Below are positions 31,020 through 44,111 of a DNA stretch of 64,000 nucleotides, one piece after another. The position numbers were made by a program, and so were the translations under genes. Numbering within the stretch: the stretch's first letter is position 1; each line of letters opens with the position of its first letter. Below the pieces are notes generated by a model. That model did no database searches. It was not told the DNA's origin and worked only from the letters and a program-made list of their open reading frames with translations. Source of the DNA: Sphingobacteriales bacterium (lineage in GTDB: Bacteria; Bacteroidota; Bacteroidia; Sphingobacteriales; Sphingobacteriaceae); assembly GCA_026390835.1 (NCBI GenBank), contig JAPLFD010000007.1, positions 1-64,000 of the forward strand, given 5' to 3'.

Positions 31020-32390
31020 ATGCAAACTATAAAGAACTACGTAGCCCAGAATAAACAACGTTTTTTAGACGAATTATTCGAATTATTGCGCTTCCCATCT
31101 GTTAGTGCAGACCCTGCGTATAAAACAGAAGTATTAAAAACCGCCGACTTTGTGGCCCAAAAGCTTACAGATGCCGGTGCCGATAAGGTAGAAGTTTGCC
31201 CCACTGCGGGTTACCCCATTGTGTATGGCGAAAAAATAATAGATCCTGCTAAACCTACCGTATTGGTATATGGCCATTACGATGTGCAACCTGCCGATCC
31301 CTTGGAATTGTGGCATACACCACCCTTTGAACCTACCCTTCGTGATGAAAAAATTTATGCACGTGGGGCTTGCGATGATAAAGGACAATTTTACATGCAT
31401 GTAAAAGCATTTGAACTGATGATGCAAACGGATACCCTTCCCTGCAATATTAAGTTCATGATAGAAGGTGAAGAAGAGGTAGGTTCTAATAATTTAGGTC
31501 TATTTGTAGAAGCCAATAAACAGAAGTTGAAATCGGATGTGGTACTCATTTCCGATACCTCTATGTTGAGTATGGAAAACCCATCATTGGAAACTGGATT
31601 GAGAGGTTTATCTTATTTAGAAGTGGAGGTGGTAGGCCCTAATCGCGATTTGCATTCGGGGGTATACGGTGGTGCTGTAGCCAACCCGGCTACTATTTTG
31701 TGCCAACTCATTGCCTCTTTACACGATGAGCACAATCACATCACCATACCTGGCTTTTACGACGATGTTTTGCCCTTAAGCGAAGCCGATAGAGCAGCCT
31801 TAAATAAGGCACCATTTGATTTAGAGGACTATAAAAAAGACCTTGGTGTAAACGACGTGTGGGGCGAAAAAGGCTATACCACGTTAGAACGTACCGGTAC
31901 CCGACCAACGCTAGAAGTAAATGGTATTTGGGGTGGATACACCGGCGAAGGCGCCAAAACCGTTTTGCCTTCTAAAGCTTCCGCAAAAATTTCGATGCGT
32001 TTGGTGCCAAACCAACAATCTGATAAAATAACACAATTATTTACTGAGCATTTCCAAAAAATTGCACCGTCTTACGTAAAGGTTAAAGTGAGTGCTCACC
32101 ACGGTGGCGAACCAGTAGTAACCCCAACCGATAGCGTGGCCTACCGTGCGGCACAAAAAGCCATTAGTGAATCCTTTGGTAAGGAACCAATTCCTACTCG
32201 TGGTGGAGGCAGTATTCCCATTGTGGCTTTGTTTGAAAAAGAATTGGGCATTAAAACCGTATTGATGGGTTTTGGTTTAGATAGCGATAACCTGCATTCA
32301 CCCAACGAAAAATACGATTTGGCCAATTATTACAAAGGCATTGAAACCATACCCTTGTTTCATAAATATTTTGCTGAACTGAGTAAATAA
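31020..32390 (+). CDS. M20-family dipeptidase
   Basis: [46 protein letters not shown]. Confidence 0.93.
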   Translation: MQTIKNYVAQNKQRFLDELFELLRFPSVSADPAYKTEVLKTADFVAQKLTDAGADKVEVCPTAGYPIVYGEKIIDPAKPTVLVYGHYDVQPADPLELWHTPPFEPTLRDEKIYARGACDDKGQFYMHVKAFELMMQTDTLPCNIKFMIEGEEEVGSNNLGLFVEANKQKLKSDVVLISDTSMLSMENPSLETGLRGLSYLEVEVVGPNRDLHSGVYGGAVANPATILCQLIASLHDEHNHITIPGFYDDVLPLSEADRAALNKAPFDLEDYKKDLGVNDVWGEKGYTTLERTGTRPTLEVNGIWGGYTGEGAKTVLPSKASAKISMRLVPNQQSDKITQLFTEHFQKIAPSYVKVKVSAHHGGEPVVTPTDSVAYRAAQKAISESFGKEPIPTRGGGSIPIVALFEKELGIKTVLMGFGLDSDNLHSPNEKYDLANYYKGIETIPLFHKYFAELSK

Positions 32391-32392
32391 GT

Positions 32393-34396
32393 ATGCCCAA
32401 TTCGCTTATTCACCAAACATCGCCGTATTTATTACAGCATGCTCACAATCCGGTTAATTGGTACCCTTGGGGAGCGGATGCTCTGGCCAAAGCTAAGGCG
32501 GAAAATAAACTCATTTTAGTAAGCATAGGTTATTCTGCCTGCCATTGGTGCCATGTAATGGAGCACGAAAGTTTTGAAGATGAGGCCGTAGCCAACATCA
32601 TGAACGAACATTTTGTGTGCATTAAAATTGACCGAGAGGAGCGCCCAGATATTGATCAAATTTACATGTTGGCTGTGCAACTCATGACCGGCTCTGGTGG
32701 TTGGCCTTTAAATTGTATCTGCTTGCCCGATCAAAGACCTATTTACGGTGGCACCTATTTCAAAAAAGAAGATTGGAAAAAGCTCTTAGTCAATTTGGCT
32801 TCCTTTTGGGCTGAAAAGCCTAGCGAAGCCGTAGCCTATGCCGTTAAATTGACCGAAGGCATCCGTGAAAGCGAAAAAATAGCTTTTTTATCGGAGCAGA
32901 GAACCTATACTCAAGAAGATCTCAATGAAATTTATGAACCCTGGGCCAGTCAATTCGATTGGACCGAAGGAGGGTATACCCGGGCACCTAAATTTCCGCT
33001 ACCCAGCAATTGGGTTTTTATGCTTCGTTACGCCAAGCTTATGGGCACCGAACAAGCCGATGCCATAACACATTTCACCTTACAAAAAATGGCTTATGGT
33101 GGCATTTACGATCAATTAGGAGGAGGCTTTGCCCGCTATTCGGTAGATGCCGAATGGCATGTGCCGCATTTTGAGAAAATGCTGTACGACAATGCCCAAT
33201 TGGTGAGTTTATATGCCGAAGCCTATCAGCAAGAACCTGTAGAACTTTACCGACAGGTGGTTTACGAAACCATGGATTGGTTAGCTACAGAAATGAGCGA
33301 TTCTTCTGGTGGATTTTACTCGGCCTTAGATGCCGATAGCGAAGGCGTGGAAGGAAAGTTTTACACCTTTACCAAAGCAGAAATTGATATGCTTTTAGGC
33401 GACGAATCGCCCTTGTTTTGTGCCTATTATAACCTTACGGAAGAAGGCAATTGGGCCGAAGAGTACACGAATATTTTGTGCCGAAAACAATCGGATGCAA
33501 GCATAGCTAAGTTATTTAATCTAAGTGTGGAAGAACTTCATTCACGCTTAGAAAAAGCCAAGAAAAAAGTATTCGGGTATCGCGAAAAACGCATTCGTCC
33601 GGGATTAGATGATAAAATTTTAACCGCATGGAATGGCTTAGCTTTAAAGGCATTAACCGATGCCTACCGGGTATTTGATGAAGAGCGATTTTTACAAATG
33701 GCCCTCAAAAATGTTCATTTTCTATTAAAAAATATGCGGGCTAGCGATGGTGCTTTATACCGCAACTTTAAAGCAGGAAAAGCCAGCATTACCGCCTTTT
33801 TAGACGATTATGCTTTGCTCATAGAAGCACTAATTGCCTTGTATGAAACTACGTTTGATGAGCAGTGGTTGAATCAAGCTAAAGACTTAACCGACCATGT
33901 GGTGGCTCACTTTTACGATGAAGCCAGCGGTATGTTTTTCTATACTTCCGATACCGGCGAAACCTTAATTGCCCGCAAACACGAAATTATGGACAACGTC
34001 ATTCCAAGTGCGAATTCGGTAATGGCCCATAATTTGGCAAAACTTGGTAAGCTCTATCAAAATAAGGTGTATGTTGCGCTTTCGGCACAGATGTTACGCA
34101 ATGTGCATCCACAAATAAAAAATTATGGCTCTGCGTATTCAAATTGGGCTAACCTCTTACTAAACGAGGTTTTTGGCGTGTATGAGCTAGCCATTACGGG
34201 GCCCGATAGTTTGCAAAAGCGTCAAGAAATTGACAAATTTCACATTCCTAATAAAATTTTATTGGGCGGAAGCAAAGGAAGTTTACCTTTGTTGCAGGAT
34301 AAGTGGGGCACACAAACCAGAATTTTTGTTTGTCACAACCACACTTGTCAACTTCCGGTAACGGCGGTTGCCGAAGCCTTAACATACATTCATTAA
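32393..34396 (+). CDS. Thioredoxin domain-containing protein (DUF255/YyaL, SSP411 family)
   Basis: [52 protein letters not shown]. Confidence 0.94.
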   Translation: MPNSLIHQTSPYLLQHAHNPVNWYPWGADALAKAKAENKLILVSIGYSACHWCHVMEHESFEDEAVANIMNEHFVCIKIDREERPDIDQIYMLAVQLMTGSGGWPLNCICLPDQRPIYGGTYFKKEDWKKLLVNLASFWAEKPSEAVAYAVKLTEGIRESEKIAFLSEQRTYTQEDLNEIYEPWASQFDWTEGGYTRAPKFPLPSNWVFMLRYAKLMGTEQADAITHFTLQKMAYGGIYDQLGGGFARYSVDAEWHVPHFEKMLYDNAQLVSLYAEAYQQEPVELYRQVVYETMDWLATEMSDSSGGFYSALDADSEGVEGKFYTFTKAEIDMLLGDESPLFCAYYNLTEEGNWAEEYTNILCRKQSDASIAKLFNLSVEELHSRLEKAKKKVFGYREKRIRPGLDDKILTAWNGLALKALTDAYRVFDEERFLQMALKNVHFLLKNMRASDGALYRNFKAGKASITAFLDDYALLIEALIALYETTFDEQWLNQAKDLTDHVVAHFYDEASGMFFYTSDTGETLIARKHEIMDNVIPSANSVMAHNLAKLGKLYQNKVYVALSAQMLRNVHPQIKNYGSAYSNWANLLLNEVFGVYELAITGPDSLQKRQEIDKFHIPNKILLGGSKGSLPLLQDKWGTQTRIFVCHNHTCQLPVTAVAEALTYIH

Positions 34397-34431
34397 CCAC
34401 CGAGACCTGTTGGTCTCCCAATTTTTTAAAA

Positions 34432-34929
34432 ATGACGATTAAACCAAACAGCGTAGTTGCCCTTACCTACGAATTGCACACCACCGAAAACGGCGAAAAA
34501 GTATTTGTAGAAAAAGCTACAGAAGAAAACCCACTTGTATTTTTATATGGTGTGGGCATGATGCTTCCAAAATTTGAAGAATATTTAAACGGATTAGCAG
34601 CCGGAGCCACTTATGGTTTCGAACTTTCTGCTGCCGACGGCTATGGCGAAAAAGATCCTTCGGCTGTTACCGAATTGCCATTGGATATGTTTGGCGATAT
34701 GGAAAAACCAGCAGTAGGCGCTATTTTGCCTTTGCAAGATAACCAAGGTCATCAATTTAGAGCTGTAGTTACCGCTATTAGCGAAACTGTGGTTACGGTT
34801 GATTTAAATCATCCGATGGCGGGTAAAGACTTACATTTTACAGGCACTATAATTTCCGTAAGAGAAGCTACTGCCGATGAATTAGCTCATGGTCATGCAC
34901 ATGGTATTGATGGCCAGGCAGGTCACTAA
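34432..34929 (+). CDS. FKBP-type peptidyl-prolyl isomerase, SlyD-like
   Basis: VVALTYELHT...GVGMMLPKFEEYLNGLAAG; NHPMAGKDLHFTGTI. Confidence 0.92.
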   Translation: MTIKPNSVVALTYELHTTENGEKVFVEKATEENPLVFLYGVGMMLPKFEEYLNGLAAGATYGFELSAADGYGEKDPSAVTELPLDMFGDMEKPAVGAILPLQDNQGHQFRAVVTAISETVVTVDLNHPMAGKDLHFTGTIISVREATADELAHGHAHGIDGQAGH

Positions 34930-34948
34930 TAAGTTAGTATTCCCTAAC

Positions 34949-34979
34949 AAAAAAGCCCCGAGGTTTCTCGGGGCTTTTT

Positions 34980-34981
<2 letters not shown>
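34949..34981. terminator. Bidirectional Rho-independent terminator
   Basis: AAAAAGCCCCGAG-gttt-CTCGGGGCTTTTTT between convergent genes. Confidence 0.88.
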
Positions 34982-36629
<1,648 letters not shown>

Positions 36630-36668
36630 TTACGCATTTTATTCGCTTATAATACACGTTTCTTAAAA

Positions 36669-36839
36669 CTAGCTGACTAAAAAATTGTTCACTTTTATGC
36701 GGTATAAGGTTTTTGTTTTCCATTTGCCGCTTGCAGAGATTATGCGAATGGTATAGAGCGACTCATTTTCGTTCTGTAATTTCCGCTGAACGCTGGATTT
36801 ACTTAATGCGCTTGGTTTAAAAGTAAGGGTTATGGCTGA
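36669..36839 (-). pseudogene. Possible decayed gene remnant
   Basis: Open minus-strand frame SAITLTFKPSALSKSSVQRKLQNENESLYTIRIISASGKWKTKTLYRIKVNNFLVS* with no start codon. Confidence 0.35.
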
Positions 36840-36883
36840 CTAGAAATGCCAAAGTGGTAAATTAGATTGTAAAGCGCATGCTT

Positions 36884-37798
36884 TTATTTTCTCTTTTTAG
36901 GTTCAATGGGTGTAGGGTTGGTTATTCTAGTGTCGAGCCAATCTTTTAATCTTCGGGTAAGAGCCGTTCGTTTGTTGCTAAAGGTAATATCCGTATCCCA
37001 AATTTCATATTCTAATTTTTCGCCTTTTTCCAGGGGGATTAGGTAGTCGTTTGATTCGTGTTCATCGACTACTAAAATGGGTTTAGTGCTACTTTTTATT
37101 ATTTTTTCTAGATTATAACGTTCTACATTGGTTAGCATTTCTTTTAAAAAATAGTCGGGATTGATATTGAGCATGCCTAAGGTAGAAAGGTATTCTTTCA
37201 TACTACTTAGGTTAGCGGTACCCGAAGGGCTATTGATAATTCGATGGGGATTGAAAAGTGATAAGGTAGCAATTCCTTTTATCCGTGGATCATTTATTCC
37301 GGCGATAAGGGCAATAGCGCCACCCGTATTATGGCCAAAAAGAGCAATTTTTGATGTATCTATGCGTAGTCGTTCCGCATTTTCTTCGGCGGTTAAGTAG
37401 TCAATTACCGCTTTGGTATCGGCAATATTATTCTCGAAAGTAAAATTCCCTTTACTACCCCAGCTTCCTCTAAAATCGAAATAAACCACGTTATAGCCAC
37501 CGGTTTTGCGTAGGTTTTGGGCAATATCCAAATTACGCTCGTTACCGGGGTTGCCATGTAAAAACACCAAAGTGGGGTGTGGACCCGGGCCGTTTGCCAA
37601 ATATTCTAACCCATAAATTTTTACACCACCCGAAGGCATTTGCAGTTCTTCCATGCCTGCCGGAAAATCGGGGTCTTGTTCAAAATCTTTCACCAAATAG
37701 GCATCTGAAGTTTTAATGGTGGTTTTATTTTTTTGTTGACAAGCCATGCCGAGGCTAGCCAACATCAGGCCTGTAATATAGATAGTTAACTTCTTCAT
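36884..37798 (-). CDS. Alpha/beta hydrolase lipoprotein
   Basis: MKKLTIYITGLMLASLGMACQQK lipobox; LVFLHGNPGNERN; FGHNTGGAIAL; FDFRGSWGSKG. Confidence 0.85.
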   Translation of the reverse strand: MKKLTIYITGLMLASLGMACQQKNKTTIKTSDAYLVKDFEQDPDFPAGMEELQMPSGGVKIYGLEYLANGPGPHPTLVFLHGNPGNERNLDIAQNLRKTGGYNVVYFDFRGSWGSKGNFTFENNIADTKAVIDYLTAEENAERLRIDTSKIALFGHNTGGAIALIAGINDPRIKGIATLSLFNPHRIINSPSGTANLSSMKEYLSTLGMLNINPDYFLKEMLTNVERYNLEKIIKSSTKPILVVDEHESNDYLIPLEKGEKLEYEIWDTDITFSNKRTALTRRLKDWLDTRITNPTPIEPKKRK

Positions 37799-37827
37799 TT
37801 TTGAGACTTAGCTTGTTTCAATATACA

Positions 37828-40422
37828 TTATTTTAAGTTGGTAAACACAAACTGATTGTTTTTTAGATCCAATTTTATGCTACTGTCTTTATCCACCTTA
37901 CCCGCTAAAATATCTTTCGATAATTCGTTCAAAATACGTTTCTGAATGACTCTTTTTAACGGACGGGCTCCAAACTGAGGGTCGTAACCCAATTGAGCCA
38001 ACCAATCGAGTGCTTCATCCGAGGCCACCATTTTAATGCCCATTTCATCGAGGGTATCTTGAACTTGTTTGAATTGGAATTTCACAATGTCTTTCAGTTC
38101 TTCCCGGTTTAGTGGGGTAAACATAATTAACTCGTCTATTCGGTTTAAAAACTCGGGGCGAATGGTTTGTTTGAGCAATTCAAATAATTCGCTTTTGGTT
38201 TTGGCTACCACCGCATCGTGATTTTTTTTGTCGAGGGTGGCGAAATTGTCTTGTATCAGGTACGAACCAATGTTCGAGGTCATGATGATGATGGTGTTTT
38301 TGAAATTCACCAAGCGACCTTTATTATCGGTTAAGCGCCCATCGTCTAACACTTGCAATAAGATGTTAAACACATCTGGGTGTGCTTTTTCAATCTCATC
38401 GAGCAAAATAACAGAATAAGGTTTACGGCGAACGGCTTCGGTTAATTGGCCACCTTCATCGTAACCCACATATCCGGGAGGCGCACCAATGAGGCGACTT
38501 ACCGCATGACGTTCTTGGTATTCGCTCATATCAATGCGTACCATGGAGTGTTCGTCGTTGAATAAAAACTCGGCCAATGCTTTTGCCAATTCGGTTTTAC
38601 CTACGCCGGTGGTACCTAAAAAGATGAACGAACCAATTGGTTTTCGTTTATCCTGTAACCCCGCTCTCGATCTACGAATGGCATCAGAAATGGCTTCAAT
38701 GGCTTCGTGCTGGCCAGCTACCCGTTTGTGTAACTCTGCCTCCAAATGCAATAGTTTTTCGCGTTCGCTCTGAATCATTTTGGTAACCGGAATGCCGGTC
38801 CAACGGCTTACTACACCCGCAATATCGTCGGCAGTAACTTCTTCTTTAAGCATGCGACTGTCTTTTTGGGTGGTTTCCAATTCTTTTTTCAAACGATTGA
38901 CCTCGTCTTGTGCTTCTTTGGTTTTACCATAGCGCAATTCGGCTACCTTTCCATAATCGCCGGCACGTTCGGCTTGCTCGGCCTCTAGCTTGTAGTGTTC
39001 AATGGCCTCAATATTGGTGTTAATGCCATCTACCAAGTTTTTTTCGCCTTGCCAACGTGCTTTTACCGAATCTCTGTCAGAGGAAAGATTGGCAATTTCT
39101 TCGCTCAATTCTTTCACCTTTTTGTCGTTATTTTCACGCTTAATGGCTTCACGCTCAATTTCTAACTGCATAATTTTGCGTTCCAATTCGTCAACCGCTT
39201 CGGGTACCGAATCCATTTCTAAACGCAATTTTGCTGCAGCCTCATCCATTAAATCGATGGCTTTATCGGGTAAAAAACGATCAGAAATATAGCGTTGCGA
39301 TAATTCAACGGCGGCAATAATGGCCTCGTCTTTTATGCGCACTTTATGGTGGGTTTCGTAACGTTCTTTAAGCCCACGCAAAATGGAAATAGCATCTTGT
39401 GTATCGGGTTCATCTACCTGAACTTTCTGAAAACGACGTTCTAAGGCCTTATCTTTTTCAATGTATTTTTGATATTCGTTGAGGGTAGTGGCCCCAATGG
39501 CACGCAATTCGCCACGGGCTAAGGCAGGCTTTAAAATATTGGCCGCATCCATGGCGCCTTCGCCACCACCTGCACCTACCAAGGTGTGAATCTCATCAAT
39601 AAACAAAATGATTTCCCCATCACTTTGGGTAACTTCTTTAATAACGGCTTTTAAGCGTTCTTCAAATTCGCCTTTGTATTTGGCACCGGCTACCAAGGAA
39701 CCCATATCTAAAGAATATACCGTTTTAGATTTCAGATTTTCCGGAACATCGCTTTTGATAATTCGGAAAGCAATGCCTTCGGCGATGGCGGTTTTACCCA
39801 CTCCAGGTTCGCCAATTAAAATGGGGTTGTTTTTGGTTCGTCTAGATAAAATCTGAATCACTCGGCGAATTTCGTCGTCGCGGCCAATAACCGGATCTAA
39901 TTTCCCCGATTCGGCGTATTCATTCAAATTACGAGCATATTTATTGAGTGCATTGTAGGTGGCTTCGGCATTTTGGTCGCTTACCCGGCTGTTTCCACGC
40001 AGTTCTACAATGGCTTTTTTTAAATCTTTTTCGTTTACCCCACTGTCTTTTAAAAAGCCAGAAACTTTATCTCCGGCAGCCAAAATGCCTAACAAGAGGT
40101 GTTCTACCGAAACAAATTCGTCTTTAAACTCTTTCAAATAGCTCTGCGCTTTTTGGATGGTACTATTGGTAGAACTAGCTAAATACACCTCACTTCCGCT
40201 AACTTTTGGAAAGGTTGTAATGAGTTCATCCAATTGGTTATCCAGTCGGTTTATGTTTACGTTTAGCTTTTTTAAGAGATAGTGAATTACGTTTTCATCT
40301 ACCAAAAGGAGTCCCTTTAATAGATGTGCATTTTCAATAGCTTGTTGCTGGTTGCCGCTGGCTATTTCCGAAGCTTTTTGAATAGCTTCTTGTGCTTTGA
40401 TGGTAAAATTGTTGAAATTCAT
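37828..40422 (-). CDS. clpB: ATP-dependent chaperone ClpB
   Basis: [17 protein letters not shown]; two AAA+ modules ([27 protein letters not shown]); middle coiled-coil domain. Confidence 0.96.
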   Translation of the reverse strand: MNFNNFTIKAQEAIQKASEIASGNQQQAIENAHLLKGLLLVDENVIHYLLKKLNVNINRLDNQLDELITTFPKVSGSEVYLASSTNSTIQKAQSYLKEFKDEFVSVEHLLLGILAAGDKVSGFLKDSGVNEKDLKKAIVELRGNSRVSDQNAEATYNALNKYARNLNEYAESGKLDPVIGRDDEIRRVIQILSRRTKNNPILIGEPGVGKTAIAEGIAFRIIKSDVPENLKSKTVYSLDMGSLVAGAKYKGEFEERLKAVIKEVTQSDGEIILFIDEIHTLVGAGGGEGAMDAANILKPALARGELRAIGATTLNEYQKYIEKDKALERRFQKVQVDEPDTQDAISILRGLKERYETHHKVRIKDEAIIAAVELSQRYISDRFLPDKAIDLMDEAAAKLRLEMDSVPEAVDELERKIMQLEIEREAIKRENNDKKVKELSEEIANLSSDRDSVKARWQGEKNLVDGINTNIEAIEHYKLEAEQAERAGDYGKVAELRYGKTKEAQDEVNRLKKELETTQKDSRMLKEEVTADDIAGVVSRWTGIPVTKMIQSEREKLLHLEAELHKRVAGQHEAIEAISDAIRRSRAGLQDKRKPIGSFIFLGTTGVGKTELAKALAEFLFNDEHSMVRIDMSEYQERHAVSRLIGAPPGYVGYDEGGQLTEAVRRKPYSVILLDEIEKAHPDVFNILLQVLDDGRLTDNKGRLVNFKNTIIIMTSNIGSYLIQDNFATLDKKNHDAVVAKTKSELFELLKQTIRPEFLNRIDELIMFTPLNREELKDIVKFQFKQVQDTLDEMGIKMVASDEALDWLAQLGYDPQFGARPLKRVIQKRILNELSKDILAGKVDKDSSIKLDLKNNQFVFTNLK

Positions 40423-40560
40423 AGTACACCAAGGTGCACAAAATTAAAGCCAAAGTGTAGAAGGGCTACTAATCGGAAGTTTTGGCGTTGAAATTAAAAA
40501 ATAGCAGACGAAATGGCTGTTTTTGAGGGAATTAACCTGCAATAATTTCCGAACAAACGC

Positions 40561-40962
40561 TTAAGAAAATAGTTCTTTTAACTTGGCTGTTTGATGATCG
40601 GCTAGTTGTTGCAATGGGCCGCTGGCCAACATTTTCAACATCATATTTAATTCTGCAGAAATGGTGTGCGTAGCTTCGCTTGTACCGTTCCCCAAATCTT
40701 TTAGTTCCCATTTCAACTCCAAATCAAAGGGAGCTTCTGCCGATGGAATGGCCACAATTACTTCATTGGGAATGCGGCTACTCACTTTTATAGCCAATTT
40801 TGCCATGTTTTGTATGGTAAATGCAGCCTCATCGGTAGTTGACGACCAGTTGTAAATATTCTCGGGCATTAATTGTTGGTGATTGTTCAAATCGGCCAAA
40901 AAGGTATACACGTCGGCAATGGATTTATTTAGTGTAACAGTGCTGTTAATGCTTGTATTCAT
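40561..40962 (-). CDS. SRPBCC (START-like) family protein
   Basis: 133 aa, TVTLNKSIADVYTFLADLNNHQQLMPENI typical of SRPBCC/polyketide-cyclase fold. Confidence 0.8.
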   Translation of the reverse strand: MNTSINSTVTLNKSIADVYTFLADLNNHQQLMPENIYNWSSTTDEAAFTIQNMAKLAIKVSSRIPNEVIVAIPSAEAPFDLELKWELKDLGNGTSEATHTISAELNMMLKMLASGPLQQLADHQTAKLKELFS

Positions 40963-40972
40963 GCTTATTAAT

Positions 40973-41614
40973 TTATTTCCCCCAAGTTTCGGGTTTTATG
41001 CGCCAATCTTCCAATAGTTTCAGGTCTTCGGGCTTTATCATTTGGTGTTCGGCGGCATAGCTAATAAGCGCCGAGTAATTAGATAAGGTAAAGTAAGGGC
41101 ATTTGGCTTCTTTAAAGCTTTCATCAGCTTTTTCAAAACCATAGGTAAAAATGGCGGCAAGCCCAGCCACTACGCAGCCGGCATCTCGTAAAGCATGCAC
41201 GGCTTGTAAGCTACTTTTTCCGGTAGAAATCAAATCTTCAATAACCACTACCCGTTGCCCTTTTACTACTTCTCCTTCAATTAAGCTGCCAGTACCGTGC
41301 TCTTTTGCTTTAGCTCGTACATAAATAAAAGGCAAGCCTAATTCTTGGGCAACTAAAACGCCTTGTGGAATTCCAGCAGTAGCCACACCGGCAATACAAT
41401 CTACCGTGCCAAATTGATCTTGAATAAGGACGGTTAATTTCTGACGGATATAGGTTCTGATACCAGGATGTGATAAGGTAATGCGGTTATCGCAGTAAAT
41501 GGGAGATTTCCAACCAGAGGCCCAGGTAAACGGATTACTAGGTTGTAATTTTATTGCTTTTATTTGTAAAAGGGATTCTGCAATTTTCTGCTCTATTTCT
41601 AACTGGTTTACCAT
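40973..41614 (-). CDS. pyrE: Orotate phosphoribosyltransferase
   Basis: FTWASGWKSPIYCDNR; PRPP motif VVVIEDLISTGKSS. Confidence 0.96.
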   Translation of the reverse strand: MVNQLEIEQKIAESLLQIKAIKLQPSNPFTWASGWKSPIYCDNRITLSHPGIRTYIRQKLTVLIQDQFGTVDCIAGVATAGIPQGVLVAQELGLPFIYVRAKAKEHGTGSLIEGEVVKGQRVVVIEDLISTGKSSLQAVHALRDAGCVVAGLAAIFTYGFEKADESFKEAKCPYFTLSNYSALISYAAEHQMIKPEDLKLLEDWRIKPETWGK

Positions 41615-41621
41615 AGCACAA

Positions 41622-42224
41622 ATGTATAGAATTTATCTGAACGAAGTAAGACTGATTGTTGCCAAAGAGCTGCCTTCAGGACTTGAGAACTATCAAGTAC
41701 TTGAAGAAAAGGGATTTAGCTTACCTGATTTTTTTCAAGAAAAATGCTCGGGAAGCCTTCCGCAGACCTATATGTTGGTGGTAGCAAATGCCACAACTTT
41801 CTTCAAAAAAGCAAGGCAGCAATTTAAATACATTGAAGCCGCCGGCGGCTTGGTGTACAACAATGAAGGTGCTTGTTTATTTATTTATCGAAGAGATAAA
41901 TGGGATTTACCCAAAGGTAAAATAGATTCCGGTGAGTTACCCATTGAGGCTGCAAAACGAGAAGTTGAGGAGGAGTGTGGGGTAGTGGTAATGGAGGTAA
42001 ATGAATTACTGGCCGAAACCTATCACCTGTATAGCTTGAAGAAAAAGGTGGTGTTTAAAAAAACCTATTGGTATGCCATGGCCGTTAGCGGAAAGCCCGA
42101 CTTAATTCCGCAGGCGGAAGAAGATATTACGGAAGCATGCTGGCTTTCGAAAAATCAATTGGACGAAGTACAATCAAATAGCTATCCGCTTATTTTAGAT
42201 TTGATAAACGAGCAATTTAAATAA
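41622..42224 (+). CDS. NUDIX hydrolase
   Basis: Nudix box GKIDSGELPIEAAKREVEEECGV; start MYRIYLNEV. Confidence 0.93.
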   Translation: MYRIYLNEVRLIVAKELPSGLENYQVLEEKGFSLPDFFQEKCSGSLPQTYMLVVANATTFFKKARQQFKYIEAAGGLVYNNEGACLFIYRRDKWDLPKGKIDSGELPIEAAKREVEEECGVVVMEVNELLAETYHLYSLKKKVVFKKTYWYAMAVSGKPDLIPQAEEDITEACWLSKNQLDEVQSNSYPLILDLINEQFK

Positions 42225-42678
42225 ACTCCAAAACTTCTTTGGGTACAAATTGGCTGATATCGCCTTTGTTGCGCAAAATATCACGCACAATGCTAGAGCT
42301 GATAGATGAATAACCCGGTTTACTCACTATAAAAATACTTTCAATTTCGGGTACCAAGGCATGGTTCATTTGGGCAATGGCCTTTTCGTATTCAAAATCA
42401 GATACGGTACGAATGCCCCGAATCATGTAGTTGGCGCCTATTTCCTTGCAGAAATCAACGGTTAAGCCACTATAGGTTTGAATTTCTACCTTGGGTTCGT
42501 TAGCAAAAACCGCCTCTAGCATTTTTTTACGAGCCTCAATGGGCAATAAAGCCTGCTTGGTGCTATTAATGCCAATACCAATAACCACCTTATCGAACAA
42601 CGAGATAGAACGTTTCAAAATATCTACATGTGCTTTGGTTACCGGATCAAAAGAGCCTGGAAAAAGTGCGATTTTCAT
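42217..42678 (-). CDS. coaD: Phosphopantetheine adenylyltransferase
   Basis: ALFPGSFDPVTKAHVDIL; GIRTVSDFEYE; SSSIVRDI. Confidence 0.97.
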   Translation of the reverse strand: MKIALFPGSFDPVTKAHVDILKRSISLFDKVVIGIGINSTKQALLPIEARKKMLEAVFANEPKVEIQTYSGLTVDFCKEIGANYMIRGIRTVSDFEYEKAIAQMNHALVPEIESIFIVSKPGYSSISSSIVRDILRNKGDISQFVPKEVLEFI

Positions 42679-42694
42679 ACTACTAAATTGAGGT

Positions 42695-43249
42695 TTATTT
42701 ATCAGATTCTAAAACGGATGGCGGCGTAAAAAAACTGAAGGAAGAAGAACCGTATACCCGTTGTTCTATAAAAAACGGATGACTCAGCTTTTTCATACTA
42801 GGATGCTCTACAATCAAGTAGCCGCCCGGTTTTACCAAGTTGCGTTCAAATACTTTTTCAGCAATCTGATTGATTTGAGGCAAATCGTAAGGCGGATCGG
42901 CAAAAATAAGGTCGAAGGGTTCCGTTTCTAATGCCAAGAACTTAAATACATCGGCTTGGTAGGTTTTAATTTGCTCCAATTGATGCTTTTGTGCCGTGCT
43001 TTTTAAAAAGTGCACACAATTGCGGTCGCGATCTACCGAAATTACCTCGGGTACCATTCGCGAAGCAAATTCTAAACTGATATTGCCAGTGCCCGAAAAT
43101 AAGTCGAGTACCCGAATGGCATCAAAATCAAACTGATTATATAAAATATTAAATAAGGCCTCTTTGGCCATATCGGTAGTGGGGCGTACCGGTAAATTTG
43201 GAGGAGCTTGCAGGCGCAAACCCTTTAGTTTGCCGCCAATTATTCGCAT
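42695..43249 (-). CDS. rsmD: 16S rRNA (guanine-N2)-methyltransferase RsmD
   Basis: MRIIGGKLKG; VRPTTDMAKEALFNIL; DLFSGTGNISLE; FADPPYDL. Confidence 0.95.
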   Translation of the reverse strand: MRIIGGKLKGLRLQAPPNLPVRPTTDMAKEALFNILYNQFDFDAIRVLDLFSGTGNISLEFASRMVPEVISVDRDRNCVHFLKSTAQKHQLEQIKTYQADVFKFLALETEPFDLIFADPPYDLPQINQIAEKVFERNLVKPGGYLIVEHPSMKKLSHPFFIEQRVYGSSSFSFFTPPSVLESDK

Positions 43250-44058
43250 AGGCTTAAGGCTGTAAGCAAGTAATACTGCTCGGCTGCCAAGCTAGAAAAA
43301 GTTTCTGAAACACGAATAAAAGCGGTCTTATCTGCTTTTTTCTGCGTGTTGCTGTATTTGCTTAAGCGTTCTAGCCAAGCGTTTTGCTCCACTCCAGATA
43401 AAATCCATTCCGTTTGCTCGGTATCTAGCTTCAAGGTGTCTAACAACTGCAATAAAAAGTAATTAAACTCATCGGGCGTACGTGCCGGAAAGCTGTTATG
43501 GAATTGAAATTTATCTTCTTTTAAAAACGTAGCATCAAAACTATCGGCATTAAAGTTCAAGGCGATAGAAGCGCCTTCTTCTTTCTTGTAGAATTTGCAG
43601 TCTGCCTCAATAAGCGGACTAGAGGCATGGTAAAAATGGGGTTGATGTACGCCTTGGTGTACAGCAGCCAACACGGTTTTTTCTACCGCAAAAACCACCA
43701 CACATTTGGCCGCCTTAATTACTTGTGTAAGCACATCCTCGTCTTCGTTAGCCTGTATAAACTTGCCATAAGACGCTAAATGTGCTGTTTCAAATAAATC
43801 TTCGGGAATGTAGGTGAATTTACTGGTATGCACAGCCACTTTTACTTTGCGGTAGTAGAAACTAGCCAGCACATCTTCTTTGGCAAAGGCGGCAAAATCG
43901 GCTGTTTGGCCTACAATTTTTAATTGATCTTGACCAATATCCAATACGGCATAATGGAGCGTATTGGGCAAAAGCTCTAGCAACAAATCGCATTTACCCG
44001 AGTGTTGCGTTTGAAACGAAGGATCTTGAATTCTGGTGGTTTGCATCATCTGCAACAA
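43240..44058 (-). CDS. DUF3822 family protein
   Basis: Bacteroidota protein encoded directly upstream of rsmD, overlapping start. Confidence 0.75.
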   Translation of the reverse strand: MLQMMQTTRIQDPSFQTQHSGKCDLLLELLPNTLHYAVLDIGQDQLKIVGQTADFAAFAKEDVLASFYYRKVKVAVHTSKFTYIPEDLFETAHLASYGKFIQANEDEDVLTQVIKAAKCVVVFAVEKTVLAAVHQGVHQPHFYHASSPLIEADCKFYKKEEGASIALNFNADSFDATFLKEDKFQFHNSFPARTPDEFNYFLLQLLDTLKLDTEQTEWILSGVEQNAWLERLSKYSNTQKKADKTAFIRVSETFSSLAAEQYYLLTALSLCE

Positions 44059-44111
44059 ATGTAAAATTTTTTTAGCATGAGAACATCAAAGCAATTGCGC
44101 ATTTTTGACAC

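Noticed and set aside
34402-34427. Possible terminator GAGACC-tgtt-GGTCTC + T-run between the YyaL-like and SlyD-like genes
   Set aside because: Stem of only 6 bp and an interrupted T-tract, with the next gene starting 5 nt later; too weak to call.
38228-40141. Several 60-96 aa plus-strand ORFs inside clpB
   Set aside because: Antisense frames of a highly conserved coding gene; no family resemblance or ribosome-site support.
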